A stretch of DNA of 64,000 bases from an uncultured Lachnospiraceae bacterium (lineage in GTDB: Bacteria > Bacillota > Clostridia > Lachnospirales > Lachnospiraceae): positions 124,001 through 188,000 of the forward strand of contig CAJUFN010000001.1 in the NCBI GenBank assembly GCA_910585545.1, in the 5' to 3' direction. Position numbers and translations under genes: made by a program. The notes below the pieces were generated by a model. It ran no database searches, had not been told where the DNA came from, and worked only from the letters and a program-made list of their open reading frames with translations. Below are positions 15,701 through 25,000 of the stretch, in pieces; the first letter of the stretch is position 1; each line of letters starts with the position of its first letter.

Positions 15701-17549
15701 CACAGACACCTCCTTTGTATTTGGCAACACCACATCCGGCACATTGCATCCGACAATTTGGCGTTACGATTCCTTCTTTTGAACGTTCCCATTCTTTCTT
15801 CAAAAATTCTTTGGTTACTCCGATATCAATAAAATCCCAAGGGAATATTTCATCCATGGAGCGTTCCCGCAAATTATAAAATCCTATGTCAACTTTTGTA
15901 TTTTCAAACGCCTGCATCCATTTTTCATTGCAGAAAGTTTCCGTCCAGGAGTCATACAGACATCCGAGTCTGTATGCTTCCAAAAGTACTTTTGATACTT
16001 TACGGTCGCCTCTTGCGAAGACTCCTTCCAATATCGTCACATCTGCTTCGTGCCAATGATAGCGAAGACTCTTACGATTCAACTGCTCTTTCATTTCGTT
16101 ATTTACGATGTATGCCTTCGCAATGTAGTCTTCCTGATTGCACATGGTTGCCCACTGGAATGGGGTGAACGGTTTTGGAATGAAGAAGGAGGTGCTTGAA
16201 GTAATCTGACATTTCCCATTACGCTGCTCCTTTGGAATCTCGTAATATCTTCTTGCCACCTTGTCCGCAAGCCTTGCAATGTCACGCATGTCTTCCTCTG
16301 TCTCGCCTGGAAGTCCAAGCATAAAATAAAGCTTCACCTTATTCCAGCCACCTTTAAATGCTTCACCGGCCCCGTCCAGAATCATTTCTTCCGTCAATCC
16401 TTTATTGATGACATCACGCATTCTCTGAGAACCGGCTTCCGGCGCAAAGGTAAGGCTGCTGCGCTTGATATCCTGTACCTTACTCATCACATCCAGTGAA
16501 AAGGAATCAATACGAAGCGATGGCAGAGAAATATTAATTCCTTGTTCTTTAAATTCCTCAATCAAGAATGTCACCAGTTCTTTCAGATAAGTATGATCAC
16601 TGGAGCTTAAAGAACTTAAAGAAATTTCTTCATGCCCGGTATTTTTCAGCATCTCCTTTGCATAGGTCTTTAACATCTCAAGGTCACGTTCCCTCGTTGG
16701 ACGATACAGCATACCAGCCTGACAAAAACGACACCCACGGATGCAGCCACGCATAATTTCCAACACAACCCTATCTTGTGTAACTTTAATGAACGGAACT
16801 ACCGGTTTTTTAGGATAAATCGCCGTACTTAAATCAGTTACCATCTGTTTTTGAATTACCGGCTTTGCATGTTCGTTGTTCGGCAAAAAAGAAGCGATTG
16901 TTCCGTCTTCATGGTAAGTGACATCGTAAAAAGCAGGCACATAAAGCCCTTCGATCTGGGCGGCTTTTTCTAAAAATTCTGTTCTGGAACCTCCAAAGAT
17001 TTTATTCTCCTTGTAAGCATCGAGCAACTGATCATAAACAGTCTCACCTTCACCAATGTAAAAAATATCAAAGAAATCCGCAAGTGGTTCCGGATTATAG
17101 GTACAAGGACCTCCGCCGATCACAATAGGGTCCTCACTTGTCCTGTCCGCTGCAAAAAGCGGAATTCCACTCAAATCAAGTATCTGCAAAATGTTCGTAT
17201 AACACATCTCATACTGAATGGTGATTCCTAAGAAATCAAAGTCTTTAATCGGATCCTGCGACTCTAATGCAAAAAGCGGAATCTTTTCTTCACGCATAAT
17301 CTTATCCAGATCGATCCAAGGTGAATAGACACGTTCACACCAGACATCTTCCCGACGATTAAACATATCATAAAGAATCTGGATACCCAGGTGCGACATA
17401 CCAATCTCATAGACGTCGGGAAAGCACATGGCAAACCGAATATCCACCTTTTCAAGATCTTTCATCACACTATTGACCTCATTGCCTATGTACCTTGCAG
17501 GCTTCTCTATTTTTAGTAATATTTCATCATTTAACGCAAGTTTTCTCAT
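15678..17549 (-). CDS. TIGR03960-family B12-binding radical SAM protein
   Basis: 623 residues: an N-terminal cobalamin-binding-like Rossmann region (about 30-200), then a radical SAM core with the iron-sulfur motif RGCIRGCRFCQAG (C-x3-C-x2-C), and a C-terminal cysteine-rich tail (CRMQCAGCGVAKYKGGVC) that could hold a second cluster. A paired function with the downstream TIGR03936 protein, possibly tRNA or ribosome modification, has been guessed but not shown. It follows the ABC ATPase by 18 nt. Confidence 0.92.
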   Translation of the reverse strand: MRKLALNDEILLKIEKPARYIGNEVNSVMKDLEKVDIRFAMCFPDVYEIGMSHLGIQILYDMFNRREDVWCERVYSPWIDLDKIMREEKIPLFALESQDPIKDFDFLGITIQYEMCYTNILQILDLSGIPLFAADRTSEDPIVIGGGPCTYNPEPLADFFDIFYIGEGETVYDQLLDAYKENKIFGGSRTEFLEKAAQIEGLYVPAFYDVTYHEDGTIASFLPNNEHAKPVIQKQMVTDLSTAIYPKKPVVPFIKVTQDRVVLEIMRGCIRGCRFCQAGMLYRPTRERDLEMLKTYAKEMLKNTGHEEISLSSLSSSDHTYLKELVTFLIEEFKEQGINISLPSLRIDSFSLDVMSKVQDIKRSSLTFAPEAGSQRMRDVINKGLTEEMILDGAGEAFKGGWNKVKLYFMLGLPGETEEDMRDIARLADKVARRYYEIPKEQRNGKCQITSSTSFFIPKPFTPFQWATMCNQEDYIAKAYIVNNEMKEQLNRKSLRYHWHEADVTILEGVFARGDRKVSKVLLEAYRLGCLYDSWTETFCNEKWMQAFENTKVDIGFYNLRERSMDEIFPWDFIDIGVTKEFLKKEWERSKEGIVTPNCRMQCAGCGVAKYKGGVCVESKSKI

Positions 17550-17567
17550 ATAGTTCCTTCCTTTTAT

Positions 17568-18323
17568 TTACTTATAATAATACCGTATTCCCTGCTCCGT
17601 TTCTACACATCCTAAGGATACTCCCATCACCTGTTCCAAAATATGACTGTGATACAACTCTTGTGGTGTTCCAATCTGACAAAGCTCTCCTTTAGAAATC
17701 AATGCGATTCGATGAGCATATCGCAAAGCGAGGCATAACTCATGGAGAACCATCACTACGGACTTTCCTTCATCTGCAAGACGCCGCCCCAGCTCCATGA
17801 CTTCCAGCTGGCAGCCTACATCAAGGTAGGTCGTAGGTTCGTCCATAAAAATCGTAGCGGTATCCTGGGCTAACGCCATCGCGAGATATATTTTCTGCTG
17901 TTGTCCACCGGAAAGCTCATTTAAAGGACAATCGGATAGTTCTTCTGCTCCTACCATGCAAAGCGCTTGATCAACGATTTCATAGTCCTCACTGCGATAA
18001 CGCCTTGGATAAGCAAGATGCGGGAAACGCCCGTGAAGGACTAGTTTTCTAGCTGTGATATTGGGCACAGCTCTCACTTGTGGCAAATACGTCATCTTTC
18101 GGGCAATCTCTTTGATTCGTAAATCCTCGATGGGAATATCATCTATTCGTATTTCTCCGCTGGTTTTTGGAAGAAGGCCGTTGACCGTACGCAAAAGAGT
18201 ACTTTTGCCGCACCCGTTAGGTCCTAAGACTGCCAGCAATTCACCTGGGCGAAATTCCAAATGGATTCCTTTTAATACTGTTTTGCCAACATATCCCGCA
18301 TAGAGATTCTCAATCTGAATCAT
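17568..18323 (-). CDS. ABC transporter ATP-binding protein, FecE type
   Basis: Powers import of an iron complex, heme or corrinoid. 251 residues: Walker A GPNGCGKST at about 35-43, signature LSGGQQQK, Walker B TIFMDEP, and the H-loop MVLHELCLALRYA. Its ATG overlaps the permease stop (ATGA). It is last of the substrate-binding, permease, ATPase trio. Substrate undetermined. Confidence 0.93.
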   Translation of the reverse strand: MIQIENLYAGYVGKTVLKGIHLEFRPGELLAVLGPNGCGKSTLLRTVNGLLPKTSGEIRIDDIPIEDLRIKEIARKMTYLPQVRAVPNITARKLVLHGRFPHLAYPRRYRSEDYEIVDQALCMVGAEELSDCPLNELSGGQQQKIYLAMALAQDTATIFMDEPTTYLDVGCQLEVMELGRRLADEGKSVVMVLHELCLALRYAHRIALISKGELCQIGTPQELYHSHILEQVMGVSLGCVETEQGIRYYYK

Positions 18324-19342
18324 ACGTTGCCACCTCCTCTGCGTTGTTTTAAAAGCAGCCAGATGAAGAATGGTCCTCCCGCCAAAGACAAGACTATGCC
18401 AAGCGGAAGCTCAAACGGCGCGAATAAAATCCGTGAAAGCAGATCACAGAAAGTAAGTAATGCAGCTCCTCCTAACGCAGATGATAAAAGAAGCATGAAA
18501 CTGTCTTCTCCGAACAGACGGCGCATGATATGTGGCGTCAACAATCCTACAAAGCCTAACAATCCGGAAAAGCTTACGGCTGCTCCTGCCAGAGCGGCAG
18601 CAGCCAGCAATAATATAAACCTAAGTAATTTGGCAGGCAGACCCAGACTCTGTGCGGTTTCTTGTCCTAAAAGAAGCAGGTCAAGTTCTTTTGACAAAGA
18701 AAATGCAAGGAGAAGGGCAATCAGAATCAGCCAAAATGCAGGCATCAGCCGGACCAGTGATAAATTCTTTACCCCTCCGATACGAAAATCCGTATATCCG
18801 TTCAGCGCATCGGGGAAAAAAGTAATTACAGCATCTATACCAGCTCCGAATATGCTGGACATCGCTGCACCTGACAGTACAATCGTAATCCGTGATGCCC
18901 CCGCCCGTTCAGCAATAAATAAGACCAGCATAACACCTGCTAAAGCTCCCAAAAAGGCTGCCAGCGGAGTTAGATAGAACGCTTCCGGTGCAAGCGCACA
19001 ACATAGAACCGTTGCCAATCCGGCGCCGGAATTGACTCCTATAATATTAGGAGCCGCCAGAGGATTATTCAACACACGCTGGATAATCACTCCCGAGACA
19101 GCTAACGAAGAACCTGCCATTAAGCATCCGCATAGCCGTGGAAGCCTGGCATAAAGTACGATTTGCTTCTGAATATTTCCGCCTTTTCCAAAAAGTACAG
19201 ACACCACATCCGTTGCCGATAAAGATGCAGCTCCCAAAAAGAGACTGACTATGGAAACAATCAGTGTCAATATAGCCAGTCCTCCAATCATTGCCAGACG
19301 GTGTTTATTCTTCCCCATATAGAATATCTGACAATTCTTCAT
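18320..19342 (-). CDS. FecCD-family ABC transporter permease
   Basis: 340 residues with about ten membrane segments; contains the FecCD hallmarks ARLPRLCGCLMAGSSLAVSG and GLLTPHIMRRLFGED (coupling helix). The start at 19342 is chosen for a G-rich ribosome site (GGGGGG) 6 nt before the ATG; it overlaps the substrate-binding gene by ~38 nt. Imports an iron siderophore, heme or cobalamin; the family cannot be split by sequence alone. Confidence 0.92.
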   Translation of the reverse strand: MKNCQIFYMGKNKHRLAMIGGLAILTLIVSIVSLFLGAASLSATDVVSVLFGKGGNIQKQIVLYARLPRLCGCLMAGSSLAVSGVIIQRVLNNPLAAPNIIGVNSGAGLATVLCCALAPEAFYLTPLAAFLGALAGVMLVLFIAERAGASRITIVLSGAAMSSIFGAGIDAVITFFPDALNGYTDFRIGGVKNLSLVRLMPAFWLILIALLLAFSLSKELDLLLLGQETAQSLGLPAKLLRFILLLAAAALAGAAVSFSGLLGFVGLLTPHIMRRLFGEDSFMLLLSSALGGAALLTFCDLLSRILFAPFELPLGIVLSLAGGPFFIWLLLKQRRGGGNV

Positions 19343-20279
19343 ATGCATCCCCCCATAAAGCATTGGGTTTTAAATTATATAATCGGCGATCCAATATATA
19401 AAAATGATCTTCCTTTACTGCTCTAAGTTCACTCCAGGCAGGATTGGACAATAAGTTCTTTTCCAGATTCTTCTGTGCCCCTTCTGTGTCGGTACCGTGA
19501 TAAACAGCAAATATATAATCCGGATCGGCTTTTATGATTGCTTCCAGACTCAAGTCCTCCAACAAAGCGCCGTTTTGGTCCGCGATATTGTTACATCCCA
19601 ATTCTGCTAACATCTCACCTAATACATTATCTTCACTGTTTTTTACCGTACAGCTTTTACCGGAAACCTGAAGATTCAACACTTTTGGCGTGTCTTTGTT
19701 TTGTTTGGCGATAGCGTCTTCTATCTGGTTTTTCACCTTTGTTCCGTATGTTTCATAGTTCTTATCCTGTCCGGTAAGCTTTGTACACAATTCCAATAGC
19801 TCAAGATAGTCTTCAAAGGATGCGACATTAAAATAAGCCGCAGGAATCTTCGCCTTATCAAAGGTTTCTTTTAAATCCAGATTCGATGATGAAATCGTAC
19901 TTGCCAAGATCAAGTCTGGCTGCGCTTCCAGTACCAGTTCCGCGCTCGGTTTCATTCCGGAGCCAATATTAGCAACTTCTTCTCCAAGGTTTAATTCATA
20001 GGATTCCCATGCATCATTCGCAGTAGCGACCAGACTATCCTCTCCACCGGCTAAAAGCCAGATATCAGCAAAGCTGCCAATCATGGCAACCACCCGTTTT
20101 GGCTTGTCAACTGTAAATTCCTGATCCAAATCATCTGTAAAAGTAATCTGCTCATTTGCAGTGTCCGTCGACTGAGATTCTTCCTTTGATGTGGATTTAT
20201 CAGACGAAGATACACCACAGGAAGTGGTTAATGTTAATATAACTGCCAGTAAAATAAGTGCTATATTTTTTCTTTTCAT
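19305..20279 (-). CDS. Iron/corrinoid ABC transporter substrate-binding lipoprotein
   Basis: 324 residues. Signal peptide with a lipobox LTTSC, lipid-anchored at Cys21, followed by a serine/threonine-rich linker and two lobes of the BtuF/FepB fold (KRVVAMIGSFADIWLLAGG opens lobe one). It begins ~20 nt after a strong terminator that follows the sulfite reductase gene, with no room for its own promoter, so readthrough must supply expression. That arrangement suggests attenuation. Confidence 0.9.
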   Translation of the reverse strand: MKRKNIALILLAVILTLTTSCGVSSSDKSTSKEESQSTDTANEQITFTDDLDQEFTVDKPKRVVAMIGSFADIWLLAGGEDSLVATANDAWESYELNLGEEVANIGSGMKPSAELVLEAQPDLILASTISSSNLDLKETFDKAKIPAAYFNVASFEDYLELLELCTKLTGQDKNYETYGTKVKNQIEDAIAKQNKDTPKVLNLQVSGKSCTVKNSEDNVLGEMLAELGCNNIADQNGALLEDLSLEAIIKADPDYIFAVYHGTDTEGAQKNLEKNLLSNPAWSELRAVKEDHFYILDRRLYNLKPNALWGDAYEELSDILYGEE

Positions 20280-20298
20280 TCTATTTATACATCCTTTA

Positions 20299-20329
20299 CA
20301 AAAAAGCGGGCAGCTTTTTTCGGCTGCCC
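20299..20329 (-). terminator. Intra-operon terminator between the reductase and ABC genes
   Basis: GGGCAGC / GCTGCCC (20308-20314 with 20323-20329) with an 8-nt loop and a run of Ts on the minus strand. It ends right after the reductase stop and only ~20 nt before the substrate-binding gene. Confidence 0.8.
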
Positions 20330-20341
20330 TATCATGTTTTA

Positions 20342-21886
20342 TTATGAATATTTTGCGATAATGGCATCCCGTTCCTTAGAATGGCTCTTAGACCACTCTT
20401 CCCAACGTAGTCCACAATCTTGTGCTGCCTTACCCAATTCTACGAAAAGAGCCGGTATGTCTTGTTCCAATATAGTAACGGAACCTTCACCGAACTGTGC
20501 CTTACCGAGATGGTCGCTGCCTCCCAACGTCATTCTAAATGCAGGGCAAGGGGTATTATCTACGCGTTTTACACCGCCTTGAAAACCGATAGCGCCTGCC
20601 TGATGAGCAGAACAACTGGATGGACAACCTGAAATACAAATTTTAGGCAAAAATCCATCTTTAATTCCTGCCTCACGCACGGCTTTTACTACCACCTGAA
20701 GAACTCCCTGGCTATCACGAACCCCCTGCTGACAAGTAGTGGAACCAATACATGCAACACTGTGTTCGAATTCTGTCCTGGCACTGTCATTGGTAGCTTC
20801 CAGAACTTTCTTTGCCTGGGCAGAATTAAGATTGATAATATATAAGGACTCATCTGGAGCAATGCGAATCTCCGCTTCATCCATATCTTTTAATAACTCA
20901 TAAAGCTTACGTGGTTTATCTATCGGCAGCAATCCGCCGATCGGATGATACTTCACCGCATACAATCCAGGCTGTTTTTGAGGGATTACACGACAGTCTT
21001 CTATTGTCCCGCCATCTGACTGCTTTTGAACTTCCGTCTTTTCAAGCGCGGAAAGCTCCAAGCCTCCTATTTTCTTAAGTGCATCTACCTCTTTCAGGAA
21101 CGTTTCCCGGAGACCATCACATCCCAATGTATCCTGTAAAAAACGAGTACGTGCTTTGGCACGATTTTCATAGTTGCCATGTGCGCAGAACACTTCAATC
21201 ATAGCACGGACATAATAGAGTACGTCTTGCGGCTTTGCATGCTCTTCCACCAGTAATCCCATAGAAGGTTTCGCCGCTCCCAGTCCTCCGGCAATGCGTA
21301 CTGAAAATGTACCATCCGGATTTGCCAGAAATCCCATATCACGAAAAGCGCTGTGAACACAGTCATCTACTCCATTACAAAAAGCAATTTTGAGTTTGCG
21401 CGGCATATGAATATCCCGACAGATTGACAAAAGATAGCCGGTTACTGCCTCTACCCAAGGCATTACATCAAAACATTCTCCTTGCTGAACACCTGAGAGC
21501 GGACTTGCCATTACATTTCTCGGATTATCACCGCCGCCTCCCTTGGTATAGATGCCGCAATCAATCGCCTTCTCCATGATATCCGGTACCTGTTCGACTA
21601 ACAGATCATGAAGCTGAATCGTTTCGCAGGTGGTCAGTTTTATCCTGTTCACCTTTTCTTTTTCTATGATCTTTGCAAGGAATTCCAAACGGTTTATCGT
21701 CAGCCGCCCGCCAGGCAGACGAAGACGCAGCATATGCTTCGCAGGATCTCTTTGTGCGTAGCTTCCTAACCCCCCGGAGACACCTTTATATGCCTTGCGA
21801 TCAAGTTCTCCTTTGTCAAACATATCCATTGTATTTTTAAAGCCTTCAATTTCTTCAAGAAAAATACTTGTCCATTGTTTATCCAT
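20342..21886 (-). CDS. Siroheme-dependent nitrite/sulfite reductase family protein
   Basis: 514 residues of the ferredoxin-type nitrite/sulfite reductase fold: two ferredoxin-like half domains and two 4Fe-4S/siroheme lobes. The cluster ligands are present as CIGSTTC (C-x5-C) and CISGC (C-x3-C) near residues 390-440. It may reduce sulfite or nitrite by six electrons; the choice cannot be made here. No partner electron-transfer subunit is adjacent. Downstream genes import an iron compound or corrinoid, which would fit the demand for siroheme iron. Confidence 0.88.
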   Translation of the reverse strand: MDKQWTSIFLEEIEGFKNTMDMFDKGELDRKAYKGVSGGLGSYAQRDPAKHMLRLRLPGGRLTINRLEFLAKIIEKEKVNRIKLTTCETIQLHDLLVEQVPDIMEKAIDCGIYTKGGGGDNPRNVMASPLSGVQQGECFDVMPWVEAVTGYLLSICRDIHMPRKLKIAFCNGVDDCVHSAFRDMGFLANPDGTFSVRIAGGLGAAKPSMGLLVEEHAKPQDVLYYVRAMIEVFCAHGNYENRAKARTRFLQDTLGCDGLRETFLKEVDALKKIGGLELSALEKTEVQKQSDGGTIEDCRVIPQKQPGLYAVKYHPIGGLLPIDKPRKLYELLKDMDEAEIRIAPDESLYIINLNSAQAKKVLEATNDSARTEFEHSVACIGSTTCQQGVRDSQGVLQVVVKAVREAGIKDGFLPKICISGCPSSCSAHQAGAIGFQGGVKRVDNTPCPAFRMTLGGSDHLGKAQFGEGSVTILEQDIPALFVELGKAAQDCGLRWEEWSKSHSKERDAIIAKYS

Positions 21887-21972
21887 ATTCTTACCCTTTC
21901 CTTATGAGCGTCATACGATTTCAAAAGCCTTTTTGCTTTTTGGTTAGTATATCACAAAAATAAGATTCTTAA

Positions 21973-22011
21973 AAGGGAAAGTTCATTAAACAAATTAATA
22001 AACCTTCCCTT
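21973..22011 (-). terminator. Terminator after the sialidase gene
   Basis: A long imperfect stem starting AAGGGAA and ending TTCCCTT, with an AT-rich apical half, lies about 8 nt past the sialidase stop, followed by a weak T-rich tail. Confidence 0.65.
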
Positions 22012-22018
22012 GTCTTAC

Positions 22019-25000
22019 TTATCTTTTGGATACTTTATTCAGCAGACCTCTGCCTGTTTTCATGCTTTCCAACACTGCAAGGAATATTAATGTCAACCAT
22101 AATACTCTGGTAGTATCATCACCTGTTTTTACTGCTCTAGTTGCTTTTTCAGATTCTTTTACTGTCTTTTCAGGTTTTTTTGCTGCTTTTTCAAGTTCCT
22201 TTGCTGCATTCTGAAGTTTCGCGATCGCCTGCGATACTTCGAGCTGCGTTGCATTTTCGTCTTCAAATACTGTGATTGCCTCTTGATATGCTGCTTTCAC
22301 AGCCTGGGAAGTAGCCTCAGTATATAAACCAAGATTCATTTTTGCTATTTTACCTAACAATTCTTCCAATTTATCTTTATTTGGCTTCTCACGAAGTTCA
22401 CGTCTTCCTGTTTCCAGATTAGCTCTTGATGCATCCACCTCTTCCTGTGTTGCATTTTCATCATGGTATACACGAATCGCTTCATCATATGCTGTTTTAA
22501 ATTTTGCAAAACTTTCTTCTGTGTATAAATCTTTGGCAGAATCAAATTGTACAGACTTATCAATCAATTTCTTCAAATCATCTTTATCAACATTTTTCGT
22601 CTCTTTTAATACCAGCGTCTCAAATGCTGCCATCAATGTATCTTTCACACGATCAACGATTGCCTGATCATCTTCGCCAAGTTCTTCATCTTCGATAACT
22701 GCATAAGCAGCATCCAAAGCTTTCCGCAAGATTTCTACACTCTTGTCCGTATAGATACTAAGATCTTTTGCTTCTACAAATGCAATTGCTTCTTGAAGAG
22801 CAGTTTTATTCGCCGGCTTCATTTCAGACGGTTTTTTCGTAAGCCCATTTAATGCAGCTCGAATCATGTTCAGAGTAAGCTCTATCATTCCCTGACTGCA
22901 TTCTTCCATTGCCAGCACTTCGCGGCCAACTTTAACTGTTTTCAAAAGAGTATTGACGCTTTCTTCAGTATATTCATCCAAGTCTTTTCTTTCGATCTCC
23001 AAAATAAGTGTTTCTAACTCTTTTTTACCTATTTCTGTCTCTTCAGGATCTTTCTCAAAAACTGCTGTTAAAGTTATGTCGTCTGCAGCTGTAAATGTGT
23101 ATGTCAGTTCAGTATGCACTACATCGCCGCTTTCGTTAATCCAGCCCGCCAAACGATAGCCTTCATCCGGTATTGCCAAAACGGTAATATTAGTTCCGGC
23201 AATAACGGTATTGCTCTTAGATACGCTGCCATTACCAGATACTGCGGTAGTTACCCGGACTGCTTTTGCTCCCATCAAGTCAGAGAGTGTAAGTTCTTCG
23301 TATTTGATGATATCTTGTGAATGCAATTCTGCCGGATTATAGGAGTCATATTTTTCGTACAACAGACCAATATTATGGTTTGGCAGCTCTGTCAAACAAG
23401 AATATGCAAATCCTACATTTTGACCGTCTACAGAATAATCATACTTCCATTCTACCTGATACTTTGCAATACCTCCTTCGTTTGTATCCGTAATCAGCCC
23501 AATCTTAACTCTTCCGTCTCTTCTGTAATTTCCTACGCCTGCCGGTGAAGACATAATTACTGCCGGCTTTCCGTCTATGAGACCATCGTAACGGATAACA
23601 GATAACTGTGAGCCCCAACCTGGCTGGGTAAGGCCTTCCACATACTGTGCCGCGCTCCATGTTTCTCCGCCATCAATACTTGCTGCAGATGCAATCTTAG
23701 AATTATTCGACCGCGCATATACTTTTAAAGAGCCATCCGGCATCTCCACAATCTGCGTCTCAGACATTGCTGCTGCTGATGTATTCGGTCCTTCTGCATA
23801 TGTCCATGTGATGCCGTGATCATCACTGTAGATAATTCCCGACTTGGATGTATCATATACCGGAATAATCAAACGTCCCTTATAACTTCCGTCTTTAATC
23901 TGAATGCCACGTCCCGGACCCACTACAAGAACCCTCGAATTTTCCGGTTTTACCATGCCGTTTAGGAAAACAGGATCTGACCATGTCTTTCCGTCATCAT
24001 CACTGTATTTCATATATAGCCATGTAGTCGGAAGTACCTTGAATGTAGCATTCTCATACATAATATTCATAGCAACGTCTTTGTTCGTGGTATCAACTAC
24101 CAACGCACCACTTGTTCCCGTCGGATCATATCTGGATGCTTTTTGTTTTACAGTTTGTAATTCGTTGTTTTTCAGAATCTCAAAATTTGCATTCAATGAA
24201 TATTCGGTTGCTTCATTCGTTCTGTCATCATAGATAATATTATTCTCACGAACAGTATAATTATAATCTGTCTCTCCTGCTTTTTGGAGTTTGAGATATT
24301 TCTGACCGTTAATTTCTTTATAACCGCTTCCGCTTACAGCCTGTGGAGAGCCATAACCAGCCGGCATCGCATCCGCAATCAAAAAGACACGTTCTGTCTC
24401 TTCATCCTGTAAAAGAACCGGATCAATAAAGGAAGCGCTCTGATTTACACGAACCTGCGTTCCAAGCGGAATCTCAAGCGTATTATCTTCAAAATCATCA
24501 TAATGGAATGCAAGGAATGGTTCAGACCATTCTTTTCCGCCATCTTCACTTCTAGAAACCGCAATATCAATATTATTTGGTGAATCATGTGTTCCACCAA
24601 ATCTTGCGTCAATCGCGCTGATCATGTTACCACTTTTCAATGTTAAAAGGGAAGGGATTCTGTAATAATTAGCGCCCGTTCCATCGTTCTTATGGAAAAT
24701 CTGCTGCAATTCTGGAAATTCTGTCACTGCTGTAGCTTCAATCAATTCCTCGTCACTTAACGCCGTTTCATAGACGCTTATACGATGAACCATTCCGCCA
24801 AATGGATATGCGGCTGTTCCGCCTCGTTTTGTCGCTCCAATCTGCACTGTATCAAGACCTGTGATATCCTGAGCAAATTTAAATCCGCCAATCGTCGCTG
24901 CATCTACCGTTGCCACAAGACTTCCATTTGCAAATAATTTATACTGACCATTCTCCTTATCTGCCTTCAATGCAATTGTATTTTTCGCAGGAGATCCCTT

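Noticed and set aside
18327..18977. 216-residue open frame antisense to the permease gene
   Set aside because: Mirror of a high-leucine membrane gene; biased toward Asn, Ser and Lys and with no domain.
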